Assembly (NCBI RefSeq): GCF_024029915.1
Contig: NZ_CP097478.1
Coordinates: forward strand, 62,001-126,000
Direction of reading: 5' to 3'
DNA: 64,000 nucleotides
DNA from: Fructilactobacillus ixorae
GTDB taxonomy: Bacteria; Bacillota; Bacilli; Lactobacillales; Lactobacillaceae
In this document: piece after piece, positions 34,802-46,918 of the stretch
How the letters are laid out: every line of letters starts with the position of its first letter
How positions within the stretch are numbered: the stretch's first letter is position 1
Notes under the pieces: generated by a model
What the model was told of the DNA's origin: nothing
Seen by the model: the letters and a program-made list of their open reading frames with translations, nothing else
Database searches by the model: none
Position numbers and translations under genes: made by a program

Positions 34802-36931
34802 TTATTCACTTTCAGTCTTGTAATCATTCAACAAGATGGTCTCTTCATAGTTAACGTTTTGTCGAAGGTGTAAGCCCATATTACGCGAAATGTGGCCATT
34901 TTCGATCAACAGTTCAATGGCCTTACGTTCCGCTTCGAGGGCTTGAGTTTTAAGTTCCAGAACCTCGCGTTCGTACTTTTGTTCTTCTTGCTCTGTATCA
35001 CCAAACGATTTTGCTTCTTGAATTTGGTTTTGGTAATACACCTGTAAGAAATGGACGTTTTGAGCTGAAAAATCCTTCCGGTTGATGTCATCCCGGTTCA
35101 AGAAGCGGTTTAAGGCAGTAATGGCTCCTTGGGAACCAACCTTTTGGATCAAGCGTAAATCGGCCTTGGTTTTTTGACTTTCTTTTTGGTTGGACTGCCA
35201 AAATTTAATAATTCGTAAGAACCGTAGTAACGAACTCAGATGATGAATCTTGATTTTGGTTTGTTTAGTTCCAGTGGCCTGGGAAAGCCGGAATTCCTCT
35301 TGGTTCAGCCGACGGGAGGAAATCCAGTAGGCATCTGATCCAATTAGCTTTTGTTTGTACAGTTGTTCAATTGAATTCCGTTCGCCCCGCAGGGCTACCC
35401 GCCTCAGGGCGATGGTTTCGTTTAGATTCTTGGTCATTTCGGGCCGGTTATTAAAGCGGCGTTGTTGCTTACGAATTGCCATTTCGTAGTCCATGATGAT
35501 ATCAAAAACGGCGCGTTGGTTTGATTCGGTTTTGTTCGATTCCAAGTATGCAATTGCGGAATTCATCATGTAGAGTTTTGCTACCCCGTAACTAACATAT
35601 TCATTGTTGGCTTTTTCGCTTGCTTCCTCATTATCGTCTTCTGGTTCATCGTCTTTGATGCTTGAGGCTCGGGTTTCAAGTGTTCCTTGCCCCGGTGCAA
35701 TTAACGGAATGGTCACTGCGGCCGCCACTAAACTAATCACGATCACTCCGGCGGCAATGAAGAGCATCAAGGCGCGATCAGGGAAGGGGGCGCCGGTATT
35801 GATGATGGTGGGAACGGAGAGCACCCCGGCCATGGTAATGGCGCCCCGCACGCCGGAGAGTCCGGCTAACAGGCCGGTCTTAAACTTCGGTTTTTTCTTT
35901 TCCTTCTTGGTAATGTAGTATGAAAAGGATTGGTAACCTAAGATCCAAATAACTCGAATGGCCAGAATCAAGAACCAAATTAGAAAAGCATACCCAATGG
36001 ACTGGAGGGTTCCATACTTGTTCCCCTTAATCACACTCTTCATGGCCAGGGGTAACTCGATTCCGAGGATCAAGAACACTACTCCGTTTAGACAGTACAC
36101 AATGATGTCCCACGTCCGGTTGGTAAGCAGGGTAATTTCAGGCGTTTGGCCCGCCACCCGTTTATTTTGGACGTGATCCAAAATTCCAGCCGTCACCACC
36201 GCGATTACACCGGAGGCATGGAGGAAGTCTTCAGCGACCACGTAGATTAAAAAGGGAGTTAGTAACTGCAGGACCACGCTAAAGATGGCGTCATGGAAAT
36301 GAACACTGTCAAGTTTGTTACGAACCCACAGGAGGACCAGCATGAGGAGCCACCCGATAAAGAGACCCATTAGGGACATATAAATGAAGTCACCCGCGGC
36401 CTTGTAGATGGAGAAATAGCCGGTGACCACGGCAGCCACGGCGTATTTAAAGGCAATCAGCCCACTGGCATCGTTGATTAAGCTTTCACCACTAACTAGA
36501 TGCAGGATGCTTTTGGGTAAGTTAACTCGTTTGGAAATTGACTGCACCGCCACCGGATCGGTCGGTGAAAGGATCGCAATTAGGGCAAAACAAACGGCCA
36601 GGGGCATCGAGGGAATTAACCAGTTGACGACAAACCCACCGACAAACGTGGTTAAAAAGACGAGCCAGATGGCATTTTCAAAGATGGGACCCCGGAGCTC
36701 CCAAAGTTCCTTTTTGGGGAATTCACGGCCATCGTTATAGAGCAGTGGGGCGATGAAGAGTAAGAGGAACCAGGCGGTATTGAGCTCAATTTTAAAGTTG
36801 AAACAGAGGGCCATTCCAACCCCTAGTGCGATTTGAAGCAAACTAACTGGCACCAAGGTGATGTAATGACTGGCGACGTTGGAAATTAACACTAGACCGA
36901 GCAAAATAAGCACGGCTTCTAAAATGCCCAT
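34802..36931 (-). CDS. Na+/H+ antiporter, CPA1 (NhaP/YjcE-like) family
   Basis: The 709-residue protein has a 12-13 helix CPA1 membrane domain (about 1-410). Visible marks are FALIAILSPTDPVAVQSISKR (ion-binding Asp in the family's TDPV segment), the helix pair with LVSGESLINDASGLIAFK and LSGVRGAITMAG. A long charged cytoplasmic tail (about 430-709), partly coiled coil, follows. It exchanges Na+ (or K+) for protons for pH and salt tolerance. Ribosome site AGGAGG. Single gene between guaA and the WxL cluster. Confidence 0.92.
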   Translation of the reverse strand: MGILEAVLILLGLVLISNVASHYITLVPVSLLQIALGVGMALCFNFKIELNTAWFLLLFIAPLLYNDGREFPKKELWELRGPIFENAIWLVFLTTFVGGFVVNWLIPSMPLAVCFALIAILSPTDPVAVQSISKRVNLPKSILHLVSGESLINDASGLIAFKYAVAAVVTGYFSIYKAAGDFIYMSLMGLFIGWLLMLVLLWVRNKLDSVHFHDAIFSVVLQLLTPFLIYVVAEDFLHASGVIAVVTAGILDHVQNKRVAGQTPEITLLTNRTWDIIVYCLNGVVFLILGIELPLAMKSVIKGNKYGTLQSIGYAFLIWFLILAIRVIWILGYQSFSYYITKKEKKKPKFKTGLLAGLSGVRGAITMAGVLSVPTIINTGAPFPDRALMLFIAAGVIVISLVAAAVTIPLIAPGQGTLETRASSIKDDEPEDDNEEASEKANNEYVSYGVAKLYMMNSAIAYLESNKTESNQRAVFDIIMDYEMAIRKQQRRFNNRPEMTKNLNETIALRRVALRGERNSIEQLYKQKLIGSDAYWISSRRLNQEEFRLSQATGTKQTKIKIHHLSSLLRFLRIIKFWQSNQKESQKTKADLRLIQKVGSQGAITALNRFLNRDDINRKDFSAQNVHFLQVYYQNQIQEAKSFGDTEQEEQKYEREVLELKTQALEAERKAIELLIENGHISRNMGLHLRQNVNYEETILLNDYKTESE

Positions 36932-37041
36932 GGAAAGTCCTCCTATTTAAAGATAATTAATAATTCAATTATACCGAAGAATGCTGGGTTTATGAAATAT
37001 AATTGTGGGGAAGCGATTTAGCCGCGAATGATTGGAACATA

Positions 37042-37074
37042 AAAACCCTCATCTTACGTTACGATGAGGGTTTT
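37042..37074 (-). terminator. Terminator of guaBA
   Basis: AAAACCCTCATC pairs with GATGAGGGTTTT; on the - strand it ends in T5. It lies 39 bases after the guaA stop. Confidence 0.85.
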
Positions 37075-37112
37075 AAGGTCATACAGATTTAGAAAATGAG
37101 GCTACTTTTTGA

Positions 37113-38666
37113 TTATTCATATTCAATGGTTGCAGGAGGCTTGCCCGTGATGTCATAGAGCACGCGGTTAACGCCGGCAACGTCGTCGACGATGCGTTTG
37201 GATACTTTTCCCAGCACTTCCCAAGGCACTTCCGCAAATTCAGCCGTCATCCCATCGACCGAGGTAACGGCCCGAATCGTCACGGCTTCGTCATAAGTTC
37301 GTTCGTCCCCCATGACTCCCACGCTGCGGATCCCAGGCAGGGCCGTGAAGTATTGCCAGACGGTTTGGTTCAGTCCAACTTTTGCAAATTCGTCTCGAAG
37401 AATAGCATCGGAATCACGCACCATCCGTAGGCGTGCGGGAGTAACTTCTCCGATCACCCGAATGGCTAAGCCTGGTCCAGGGAACGGTTGCCGCCAAACG
37501 AGTTCCTTTGGCATCCCCAATTTTTCGCCGAGTTCGCGAACTTCATCCTTAAAGAGCTTGTTGAGTGGTTCAATTAGTTGGAACTGGAGGTCAGCTGGTA
37601 ACCCCCCCACGTTGTGGTGCGATTTGATGGTTTGTGCTGTATCGGTCCCTGATTCAATTACATCAGTATAGAGGGTTCCCTGCGCTAAAAAGTCCACGGC
37701 TTTAAATTTACGGGCTTCATTGGAAAAAGTGTCGATGAATTCTTTGCCAATGATTTTCCGTTTTTGTTCGGGATCAGTAACGCCCTTGAGCTTCGTGAGA
37801 AAATGGTCGCTAGCATCGACGAAGTCAATGTTGAGGCCGAAGTCTTCACCCAGGGATTTGAGCACTTGACGGGCTTCGTCTTTTCGTAACAGACCATGAT
37901 CGACGAACACGGGGATTAACTGATCACCGATAGCCCGGTGTAACAGGACTGCCACTACGGAGGAATCCACTCCACCAGAAAGACCGAGCAACACCCGTTT
38001 GTCGCCCACGGTGTCCTTAATGGTTTGAATTTCATCTTCGATAAAGTCATCCATCGACCAGTTGGCTTGAGCCCCGGCAATGTCAAAGACAAAGTGCCGG
38101 AGCATTTCCCGACCTTTAGCGGTTAGGTTTACTTCGGGATGGAATTGGACGGCGTAAAAGCCTCGTTTTGGATCAGCCATGGCGGAGATTGGACAGTTGG
38201 CACTAGTAGCAGTTGCCGAGAATCCATCAGGCACCTTGGTAACAAAGTCCCCGTGGCTCATTAAGACCCGTTGGGTGTTGTCCATGTCTTTGAAAAATTC
38301 GGAATCATGGTCGGTGACATCGATGTTAGCTTGCCCGTACTCGCTGTTTTCAGCAGTGACGGTTTCGCCACCAGGAAGATCGTGAGCCATCAATTGCATT
38401 CCGTAACAAATCCCTAGAATGGGAATCCCCAGCTTGAAAATTTCTGGATCCACCCCTAGGGCGTTCGGGCCGTTAACGCTGTTGGGTCCTCCGGAGAAGA
38501 TGATGGCTTTCGGGTCCATTTTTTGGATGGCTTTAGCCGACATGGTGTGGGGTTTGAGTTCGGAATAAACCCCCATTTCCCGAATCCGGCGGGTAATTAA
38601 CTGATTATATTGACTCCCGAAGTCTAACACAACGACGGAGTCATATTTTTTAGTCGGGTTTGGCAT
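37113..38666 (-). CDS. guaA: GMP synthase (glutamine-hydrolysing)
   Basis: Aminates XMP to GMP with glutamine and ATP. The 517-residue protein has an N-terminal class I glutamine amidotransferase ([19 protein letters not shown]; nucleophile Cys in GICYGMQ; FHPE catalytic dyad), the ATP pyrophosphatase loop LSGGVDSSV near 233 and the dimerisation domain ending [10 protein letters not shown] chose ATG 38666 because GGAGG is 6 bases ahead. It lies 10 bases after guaB. Confidence 0.96.
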   Translation of the reverse strand: MPNPTKKYDSVVVLDFGSQYNQLITRRIREMGVYSELKPHTMSAKAIQKMDPKAIIFSGGPNSVNGPNALGVDPEIFKLGIPILGICYGMQLMAHDLPGGETVTAENSEYGQANIDVTDHDSEFFKDMDNTQRVLMSHGDFVTKVPDGFSATATSANCPISAMADPKRGFYAVQFHPEVNLTAKGREMLRHFVFDIAGAQANWSMDDFIEDEIQTIKDTVGDKRVLLGLSGGVDSSVVAVLLHRAIGDQLIPVFVDHGLLRKDEARQVLKSLGEDFGLNIDFVDASDHFLTKLKGVTDPEQKRKIIGKEFIDTFSNEARKFKAVDFLAQGTLYTDVIESGTDTAQTIKSHHNVGGLPADLQFQLIEPLNKLFKDEVRELGEKLGMPKELVWRQPFPGPGLAIRVIGEVTPARLRMVRDSDAILRDEFAKVGLNQTVWQYFTALPGIRSVGVMGDERTYDEAVTIRAVTSVDGMTAEFAEVPWEVLGKVSKRIVDDVAGVNRVLYDITGKPPATIEYE

Positions 38667-38676
38667 CTCGTTCCTC

Positions 38677-39822
<1,146 letters not shown>

Positions 39823-40023
39823 CTAAGTATTAAGTTGTCGTTATTAATATCTTAGAATAGCAGAAAGGGTGGGGAAAATCAAAGAAAATCACGAACACTA
39901 ATTTCTATTTTACCAAAAAATGTACGTCCCCATTTTGACGGGTTCAGCGGTGGAATTTGGGAATGGGATTATTAAAAACGGTAGAATAATGGTAGAATTT
40001 AACTAAACAGTTCAAAAAGAAAG

Positions 40024-41223
40024 TTGGTTGAAGGAATGGACGGAAAATTTAAAAGAGTCCGTGGAATGGAAGACATCCTGCCGGCGCAGACGGCAATTTG
40101 GCAACGGATCGAAGATACAGCTCGGACCGTTTTCGCCCGGTATAACTATGCCGAAATTCGGACGCCCTTAGTGGAAAAGACGGATGTTTTTAGTCGTACA
40201 TCTGGGGATTCGTCTGATATCGTGACAAAACAAATGTATTCATTTGAAGACAAAGGGGGGCGGAACATCACGTTACGTCCAGAGGGAACTGCGGGAATTG
40301 TGCGTTCCTTTGTGGAAAACAAGTTGTTTGGTCCCGAGCACCCGAAACCCGTTAAAACGTATTATATGGGACCAATGTTTCGATATGAACGTCCCGGAGC
40401 CACCCATAATCGGGAATTTCATCAGATTGGTTGTGAAACGATTGGGGCGGTTAGTCCCCAAATCGATGCTGAAGTCATTCGTCTGGCGCTTGACATTTTT
40501 CAAGGATTAGACATCCAGGATCTTCGGGTAGAGCTTAACACCCTGGGGGATGATGAAAGTCGGGCTGCGTACCGAGCGACCCTGGTGGAGTACTTTCAAC
40601 AGTATCGAGATGAGCTTAGTTCAGACTCACAGCGGCGCTTGACGCAGAACCCACTGCGGATTTTAGACAGTAAGGATCGGCATGATCAAGCAATCGTGGC
40701 GGGGGCCCCGAAACTAGCGGCGAGCCTGAATGAACGGTCACAACGGTACTTTGCAGCTTTAAAGCAGGCCTTAGACGTGTTACACGTGAACTATACCGTT
40801 GATGACCGCTTGGTTCGGGGATTAGACTACTACACCGACACGGTGTTTGAAATCCAAGCGAAGGCCCCAGCCTTTGGGGATGGATACACCACGATTTGTG
40901 CTGGCGGTCGGTATAACAACATGGTTCAGGAATTTGGGGGCCCCGAGATGGGTGGAGTTGGGTTCGCGTTTGGAGAAGAACGGCTCGCGACGGTGGTCCA
41001 AGCTACTGCAAAGGAACATGTCGTTGACTACTTTATTTGTACCGACACGAAGGGTCAGGATCCAGAAACCATCAACCGAATCTTCGATGATGCGTTAGCA
41101 CAGGCCGCCCAGTTACGAGCAGCTGGAAACGTGGTCGAGGTTAACTTTCAGGTTCGTAGTATGAAGAGTCAAAAGAAGGAAGCATTCAAATTGAATGCTA
41201 AAAACATTGTGGTCGTTGACTAA
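40024..41223 (+). CDS. Histidyl-tRNA synthetase-like protein with shortened C-terminus
   Basis: Class II synthetase fold. The 399 residues include the RGMEDILPAQT N-terminus, motif 1 around YAEIRTP, motif 2 GPMFRYERPG...NREFHQIG, histidine motif A LVRGLDYYTDTVFE, histidine motif B CAGGRYNNMV and motif 3 GVGFAFGEERL. Motif 2 lacks the usual QxGRxR and reads GATHNR. The anticodon domain stops at AKNIVVVD, about 25-30 residues before the normal end, without later coding sequence. It may be a second, specialised HisRS or a sensor-type paralogue; alternatively it is the only hisS. TTG 40024 is taken as start; ATG 40036 has its AAGGA too close. Confidence 0.75.
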   Translation: MVEGMDGKFKRVRGMEDILPAQTAIWQRIEDTARTVFARYNYAEIRTPLVEKTDVFSRTSGDSSDIVTKQMYSFEDKGGRNITLRPEGTAGIVRSFVENKLFGPEHPKPVKTYYMGPMFRYERPGATHNREFHQIGCETIGAVSPQIDAEVIRLALDIFQGLDIQDLRVELNTLGDDESRAAYRATLVEYFQQYRDELSSDSQRRLTQNPLRILDSKDRHDQAIVAGAPKLAASLNERSQRYFAALKQALDVLHVNYTVDDRLVRGLDYYTDTVFEIQAKAPAFGDGYTTICAGGRYNNMVQEFGGPEMGGVGFAFGEERLATVVQATAKEHVVDYFICTDTKGQDPETINRIFDDALAQAAQLRAAGNVVEVNFQVRSMKSQKKEAFKLNAKNIVVVD

Positions 41224-41260
41224 GAAGCCACCCGGCTTAGTTAGACCCTAAGTAAATCGA

Positions 41261-41293
41261 AACCCCCACCTAAGAATTTAGGTGGGGGTTTTC
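41261..41293. terminator. Bidirectional terminator between hisS-like and GH70 genes
   Basis: AACCCCCACCTAA pairs perfectly with TTAGGTGGGGGTT (loop GAAT), T run on the + strand; it serves the convergent genes on both sides. Confidence 0.88.
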
Positions 41294-41319
41294 AGTTGGC
41301 TTCGTAACAATCGAAAAAG

Positions 41320-44300
41320 TTACTTAGTAATGTTAATGGAATTAGTGGGTTTAATTAAGTCACCAGAATTAGGGTCATAATAGCTGGTGGTTCCATCAGG
41401 GTTAGTAACGGTTTGGCCCTTTGCTTGGATTCCATTTTGATCGAAGTACAGGTGGTGACCGTCAATGACCTGCTCTCCGGTGACCGCGTTTCCAAGTTGG
41501 TTCAGGTACATCCACCGGCCGTCGGGCAGTTCAGCAAATTGATTGCTTAACTTTTCACCGGTTTGACCTTCGTAGTAGTTAATCGAACCATCCGGATTAA
41601 CCACGCGGTCTCCCTTGACTTGGATTCCGTTTTGGTCGAAGTATAGGCGGTGACCGTTTATGGTTTGGGCGCCAGTGACGGCGTTCCCATTGTGGTCCAT
41701 GTACATCCACCGGCCATCGGGGAGTTCGGCAAATTGGTTGGTTAACTTGGTCCCGTTTTGGCCTTCGTAGTAGTTAATCGAGCCGTCCGGATTAAGGACT
41801 TGATCTCCCTTGACCTGGATCCCAGCCTGGTTAAAGAACATCTTCTGACCGTTAATGGTCTGGGCTCCGGTGGCCATACGACCGTCACTTAGGAAGTAGC
41901 GCCACTGGTTACCATCGATTTGGAGGAAGCGGGATGCGACCCGTTCTCCGCGTTGGTTGAAGTAGAAGGTACCATCCTGGTTACGAAGGTAGGAATCCCG
42001 TAATTCAGCGCCACTAGGTAAAAAGAAGTAGGTTTGGTGATTAATCGTTTTTTCACCAGTAACCATTGCTCCATCAGCATCGAAGTAGTACCAGTTTCCC
42101 TTGGCTTGAATAAATTGATTTTTGGCTTCGTAGCCACTGGTTGAGAAGTAGTGCAGCTGGCCGTTAATTTGTTTAAAGCCAACGTCCGATTTTTCTCCCT
42201 GAATTTGCTTAGGAAGAAAACTACTGTCACCAGTCACCGTAAAGTACTGGTTCGTGGCTTCGTCTTTGAGCACGTATTCTGCCCCCCGGTGTTGAATGTT
42301 AGAATCGTTAAAGTACTTGGCGGACCATTCGGTGATGCGTTGGCTCGGATCCATGGGTTGGCCCGTAGAAATTTGCTTTACTTTAAACAGTTCTGGGTAC
42401 TTGGCTTGCAGTTCTTTCAGGAATTTGCCTCCATATTCTTTTTGATACTTTCCACCACCAACGGTTTTTGAGTCGTATAACGTATGGTTGATGGAGGCAT
42501 CGGGGATTTGATTTCCAAAGTTATCGGTTCGACTCGCCGTGACAATTTCTTCTCCAGGAAGATTGTAAATTTGATCGGGAACCCAGTCATTGATGGCTTG
42601 CAAACCTTGTTGATGGAGAGCCCGCAGCGCATTCAATAGGTCATCAGTAGTTCCGTATTTAGTTGGCGTGTCAAAACCAACGTCATAACGATCCGTAAAG
42701 GCGTAGCCATTTTGAACAATGGAATCCAGAAAACTAGTGTCAGTACTCGAGCGGTACTGGGGCGCAAGTTCAAAACTAGTAATTCCTAAGTACTTAAAGA
42801 ATCCAGCATTTTGGGCAATCAGGCGGTTAGTTCGTTCTGCTTCCGTGGTAGGCATGGCTTGAAAATTCGAAAAGCCTTCGTAGATTAGTTGTGAATCAAG
42901 CGCAGCGTTGGAATGAAAGACTTTGCCGTCGGTTACTGGAGCCGTTGAACTTTCCGTGCGGGCGTCTTGGTCGGCTGGAGCGCCCACTGGAACCCAAACT
43001 GAGAGATAGCCGGATACCTGCGGATCAGTTACGCTGAAAAGTTGCGCGCCCGTTAAGATCAATTGCCCCTGATCGTTAGTGTAGAGAAGGGGGGCCTGAT
43101 CATCGGTTTGATAAATCCCGAGACCGGTTCTCGTTGTGTTTAAGAGGGCCCGATAAGCCTGGTTGCGATGAGCTAGTCCCATTTCTAAGATAACCCGAGC
43201 GTTTTGATCAAGGATCAGATGCGGGTCATTACTAATAACTACTCCGATTCCCTCGGTGCGGCTGGTAGCCGGTCCCAGTTGGGTGCTCGTTTCAATGCCC
43301 TTGCCGTAGCGAACAGACGTTAAAATTCCCGTGGGCGTGCCCGTCTTGGAGTTAACGTATTGCACGTTCATCCGTTGGCCACCAGCGACGTATTTAATTC
43401 GGTTTTTCAATAATGCGACTAGGGCCTCATAGTATGGTGATTTAGTTGCCATGTACTGGCCATCGTCACTGTAAAGGTCACCGTAGTAAACGCGCGGCAC
43501 CGTGTCCTTGTTAGTTAACATCAGCGCATAGGAAGCGGGGATGTTGTAGGCAGTGTATTCCTTATTGGCCTTCTTTTGGTCGGCATCATAAATCTCAAAG
43601 GCCTGTTTAATTTCTGCAGGGGTCACGGTTAACCCGTCTGAATTGGGATTGATTTTGTCCTTAATAATTTGGGCAATGACGGTTTGCACTTCACTATCAT
43701 GAGCTCGAATGAACGAGTAGTTTGGTTGAGCCTGGTTTTCAGTCTTGTTTTCACCAGTCCGATTGACAATGCTGGTGGTTAAATTGGGTTCGAGGCCACT
43801 CCGTTGGTTTGCCGGGATGTTAAGGGAATATTTCCAAGCCAGGTGCATGGGGAAATCCATGGTTAATTGATTATTATCGTGTTGTTTAACGTAATCGGCA
43901 TCATAATTTTCCCAGTCTTCAAGGATGGATAGGTGGTGGTTTGCGGTCGCTTCGTCAGCCTGTAAATGATAGGCAGCTTTGGCATAGTCAGCGGCAATTT
44001 GTAATAAATCAGCGTCAACGTTGTCAACCGCATCCACCCGGTAACCGTCGAAGTTAGCGCTCGGATCATTGGCCACGATGGAACCAATGTTCATCATGTA
44101 GTGCAACCAGTTTAACTGTTCGGCCTGCACCACCGGATTGGAATTATCAACGTCATTGGCTAGTAGGTATTCAAAACCACCGGTACTGCCAGTTTGTGAG
44201 CTTCCAGTTTGGTTGGAAGGCGTCCGGTTAAGGAGGCGGTAATCTGAATTAGCGTAGGGGGTTAAGTCACTATTTTCATAGCGTAATGCTCCACCTTGGA

Positions 44301-45570
44301 GGTGATCGCTTCCCTGGTTTTCGGATTCAATGTTCCAACTGGGTTGGGAATTAATGAAGTCATTGATCAAGTCATGAAACCACACGGTGTCTCCGTGGTT
44401 CGCGCTGATTCTGCGTTCAATGTTTTTTTGAATTTGAAAGGCATAGGCGCTTAGTAAGCGTTGATTATTGGGAGTGATTTTGAACTGCCGGCCCAGGAAG
44501 TTATTAGTTTGCATGTAACTGAGATAGTTCATTTGAACTAGTTGGTTGGGCCACCAGGTCATTAACAGGGGCCGAAAGTCAGTGACCTGTGATGCCTGCC
44601 AGGGTGTTCCGTCACGGAGGATTTCCTTTGGTCGGTACCAGGTGTTAGCGGTTAAGTAGCCGTTGACATTGGTAAATGATTCGGCATGAGCAGAATAGGC
44701 CGCGTTGTTCGGAATGAAAATGGGATTGAGCTTATTAATTTCCGGCATGGTTTGGGGAACCAGTTTTCCGGTCTCACGATCAAAGGTGAAGGGGTGGCCG
44801 TTGTCGTAGACGGTCAGATTTTTAACCACCTGGCCCTGATCATCGATGTAATAGTAATCATTTCCCCGTAATTGAATGTGGGAGTCAGTTGGCTTGAATT
44901 GGGGCGTGGCGTTCGCCGCTGGTTGTGCGGAACTTGGTTGGGCCACTAGTGTTATCACTGGTGATTCCTCTGGTCCAGCAGGTTGCGGTGCAGGTTGATC
45001 TGGATGCGTGGTAGCCTGCGTTTCAGTCTGTTGTGACTGGTGATCAGTAGTCACTGTGTCGTGGTGCTGGTCCGAATGATCTGCTTGGTCGGTGGTTACA
45101 TCCTGGTGATCTGACTGATCTGAAACTGGAGCAGGGGCCTGTGGCTGACTAGCTGGTTCCTGCTTAGTCGAGGTGCCGGGCTGCTCCGTTGGTTTTAGAC
45201 CAGGATTTGGAGTTTGCGGGTCCTGGTTCTGGGCAATAGTTGTCGTTGGTGCCGGGTTATGGTCTGGCTGGGCCTGCTGTTGCACTTTTGAGTTTGTAGC
45301 AGTTTGCTTCTCTGGGGCTGCTTGCTTTGGCTGCGCGGTGGAAAGTTGCGCAGGGTTTTGTTCTGATTGGGTCGTTGGTTGCTCAGCTGGTTGTGCTGGG
45401 GCAGTCGCCACCCCGGCGGTCTTAGGGATGGTCGTCTCGGCATGGGCATCACTAGTCAGTAAGACGCCAGTAGTCAGGATTGACATGCTGGAGAGGAGGA
45501 TGGCTCCAAAAACCAGCTTTTTGCCGGATTTATACATCTTGTAATGTAAATTAGTGTTAGTTCTTTTCAC
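41320..45570 (-). CDS. GH70 glucansucrase (dextransucrase type)
   Basis: Extracellular enzyme that builds alpha-glucan from sucrose. Of 1416 residues, 1-45 are a KxYKxGKxW signal ([13 protein letters not shown]). Residues 46-220 are a variable Gln/Pro/Thr-rich region. The circularly permuted catalytic core shows motif [18 protein letters not shown] (nucleophile Asp513), motif [14 protein letters not shown] (acid/base Glu551), motif [15 protein letters not shown] (Asp625) and motif [15 protein letters not shown] further on. The Ser-Glu-Val after Asp625 is usual in alpha-1,6-forming enzymes. The last 280 residues are glucan-binding repeats of about 65 residues. The start is GTG after AAAGGAG. 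No LPXTG; retained by glucan or wall binding. Confidence 0.95.
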   Translation of the reverse strand: MKRTNTNLHYKMYKSGKKLVFGAILLSSMSILTTGVLLTSDAHAETTIPKTAGVATAPAQPAEQPTTQSEQNPAQLSTAQPKQAAPEKQTATNSKVQQQAQPDHNPAPTTTIAQNQDPQTPNPGLKPTEQPGTSTKQEPASQPQAPAPVSDQSDHQDVTTDQADHSDQHHDTVTTDHQSQQTETQATTHPDQPAPQPAGPEESPVITLVAQPSSAQPAANATPQFKPTDSHIQLRGNDYYYIDDQGQVVKNLTVYDNGHPFTFDRETGKLVPQTMPEINKLNPIFIPNNAAYSAHAESFTNVNGYLTANTWYRPKEILRDGTPWQASQVTDFRPLLMTWWPNQLVQMNYLSYMQTNNFLGRQFKITPNNQRLLSAYAFQIQKNIERRISANHGDTVWFHDLINDFINSQPSWNIESENQGSDHLQGGALRYENSDLTPYANSDYRLLNRTPSNQTGSSQTGSTGGFEYLLANDVDNSNPVVQAEQLNWLHYMMNIGSIVANDPSANFDGYRVDAVDNVDADLLQIAADYAKAAYHLQADEATANHHLSILEDWENYDADYVKQHDNNQLTMDFPMHLAWKYSLNIPANQRSGLEPNLTTSIVNRTGENKTENQAQPNYSFIRAHDSEVQTVIAQIIKDKINPNSDGLTVTPAEIKQAFEIYDADQKKANKEYTAYNIPASYALMLTNKDTVPRVYYGDLYSDDGQYMATKSPYYEALVALLKNRIKYVAGGQRMNVQYVNSKTGTPTGILTSVRYGKGIETSTQLGPATSRTEGIGVVISNDPHLILDQNARVILEMGLAHRNQAYRALLNTTRTGLGIYQTDDQAPLLYTNDQGQLILTGAQLFSVTDPQVSGYLSVWVPVGAPADQDARTESSTAPVTDGKVFHSNAALDSQLIYEGFSNFQAMPTTEAERTNRLIAQNAGFFKYLGITSFELAPQYRSSTDTSFLDSIVQNGYAFTDRYDVGFDTPTKYGTTDDLLNALRALHQQGLQAINDWVPDQIYNLPGEEIVTASRTDNFGNQIPDASINHTLYDSKTVGGGKYQKEYGGKFLKELQAKYPELFKVKQISTGQPMDPSQRITEWSAKYFNDSNIQHRGAEYVLKDEATNQYFTVTGDSSFLPKQIQGEKSDVGFKQINGQLHYFSTSGYEAKNQFIQAKGNWYYFDADGAMVTGEKTINHQTYFFLPSGAELRDSYLRNQDGTFYFNQRGERVASRFLQIDGNQWRYFLSDGRMATGAQTINGQKMFFNQAGIQVKGDQVLNPDGSINYYEGQNGTKLTNQFAELPDGRWMYMDHNGNAVTGAQTINGHRLYFDQNGIQVKGDRVVNPDGSINYYEGQTGEKLSNQFAELPDGRWMYLNQLGNAVTGEQVIDGHHLYFDQNGIQAKGQTVTNPDGTTSYYDPNSGDLIKPTNSINITK

Positions 45571-45651
45571 GATTAGCTCCTTTAAGTGGGATAGTTACCA
45601 AGATTAATTCAGTTCGGATCGATCCAGATTTGAATTATTCCAAGCGTAGCA

Positions 45652-45679
45652 ATTTTATTTGGATAACTGAATTTGATAA
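45652..45679 (-). promoter_or_regulatory. Promoter of the glucansucrase gene
   Basis: On the - strand TTATCA (45674-45679), 16-base spacer, TAAAAT (45652-45657), about 80 bases before the GTG start. Confidence 0.5.
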
Positions 45680-45758
45680 ATTCTAATTGTCCGCGTTAAT
45701 TTTTATAATGATTAAGTAACTAGAAAGGAGCGAGTCGCAACCGGAGACTAATCGCAAA

Positions 45759-45790
45759 AAGCCCCCGCACGGGCTAAACCATGCAGGGGC
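45759..45790 (-). terminator. Terminator behind the LysR gene
   Basis: AGCCCCTGCA pairs with TGCGGGGGCT on the - strand, followed by TTTTTGCG. Confidence 0.8.
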
Positions 45791-45846
45791 TGGGGACTAC
45801 TGGTGCTACTAGAAATTAGGAACGTTATGGAGACGCACGAATTGGG

Positions 45847-46685
45847 TTAAATTTGCTGGAGGAACTTCGTTAACTCCCTTTCAAAAATCTCGATTTCGCG
45901 GGTTTCCGTATATTTGATTGTGTACATTGCTTCAGAAATCGTGGGGATCATGGTGCTTTGAATTTGTTTAATGTTTGTTTCATCTGCTTCAAGGGAGAAA
46001 TCCGGGAGGTAGGCCATTCCGTCTCCATCGGCAATGATCGATTTAATCACCTCTAAGTCATCAATCCGGATGAAGTTCGCCTTGGGATGAAGCTGGTGCA
46101 GGGTTTTTTGAGCGCGGGCGAGTGAAAGTGGCTAAAGACGATGTCGTACTTAGTAAAGCCTTCGTTGATGTTTGTTAACCCAGCCGGAACGGCGAGTTTC
46201 ATGTCGTACTCATAGATTTTTTGGACGTTTTGCTGACTCTGCTTGCTAATTGATTTGGTGATGTAAATATCGCATTCACATTCGTTCATGTTGCAATCAT
46301 TTACAATCATCGAAATCTCAATCTGCGGGTTTTTCCGAATGAAAATGGGGATGAATTTTTTCATGAGGGGGACAAATAGCGAATAGGTCGAGATGTACAA
46401 ACAGGAAGCCTTCTGCTCCTTGAAGAGCTTCATTTCGAGATAACCATCGTTATAACTTGCCACGATTTTTTCAGCAATCGGAATCAAGCGGTTTCCAGAG
46501 GCGGTGAGGCGAAGGTGGCGGCCCTGTTTGGCAAAGAGGGTGACCCCTAAGTGAGCTTCCAGGTTTTTAATTTGGTGATGTAGAGATGGCTCGGAGAGGT
46601 GGATTTGTTCGCTCGCTTTTCGATAATTCAAGATGCGAGCCATGGTTAAAAAAGTTTTGTACCAGTCGATATTCAAAAATATCAC
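45847..46685 (-). pseudogene. LysR-family regulator with a frameshift
   Basis: The first 190 codons (from a GTG at 46685) encode the LysR winged helix (YRKASEQIHLSEPSLHHQIKNLE at 22-44, then FAKQGRHLRLT) and part of the ligand domain. Near 46115 the frame is lost after SHFHS. A shift by one base restores ARAQKTLHQLHPKANFIRIDDLEVIKSIIADGDG and the rest to 45847 (read in segments). Total about 280 residues, normal for the family. Loss of one base is the simplest cause; it is either real inactivation or an assembly error. No obvious target gene lies beside it. Confidence 0.82.
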
Positions 46686-46857
46686 GCTTTCTAGAAATTG
46701 GTTGTGCAGAATACAACTACACCCAAGTAATCATGTATTCTATATTAACGTATATTTTTTAAATTAGTATTAGAAATAAACTTGATAATCATTAGTTAAT
46801 TACTAATTGTTTTTTGATCGTTTTTGTACCAAGGTTACAATTAGAGCCAACCAAAAA

Positions 46858-46885
46858 AGCAAACCCCTTCGAAAAGGGGTTTGCT
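46858..46885 (-). terminator. Terminator of the ClC gene
   Basis: AGCAAACCCCTT pairs with AAGGGGTTTGCT (loop CGAA); T6 on the - strand. Confidence 0.88.
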
Positions 46886-46918
46886 AATGCTAAGAACGTG
46901 GTTGACCAGTAGGCACAA

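Noticed and set aside
39880..39905. PurR box (CCGAACAWT-like) upstream of guaB
   Set aside because: ATCACGAACACT has about three mismatches to the consensus and stands alone; not enough.
45173..45544. 123-codon frame opposite the GH70 N-terminal region
   Set aside because: Cys/Gly/Ala-rich antisense of the Gln/Pro-rich variable region; no ribosome site.
46053..46685. 210-residue LysR protein as a complete gene
   Set aside because: It ends in unrelated residues after SHFHS while the normal C-terminal half continues in the next frame, so it is a frameshifted gene.
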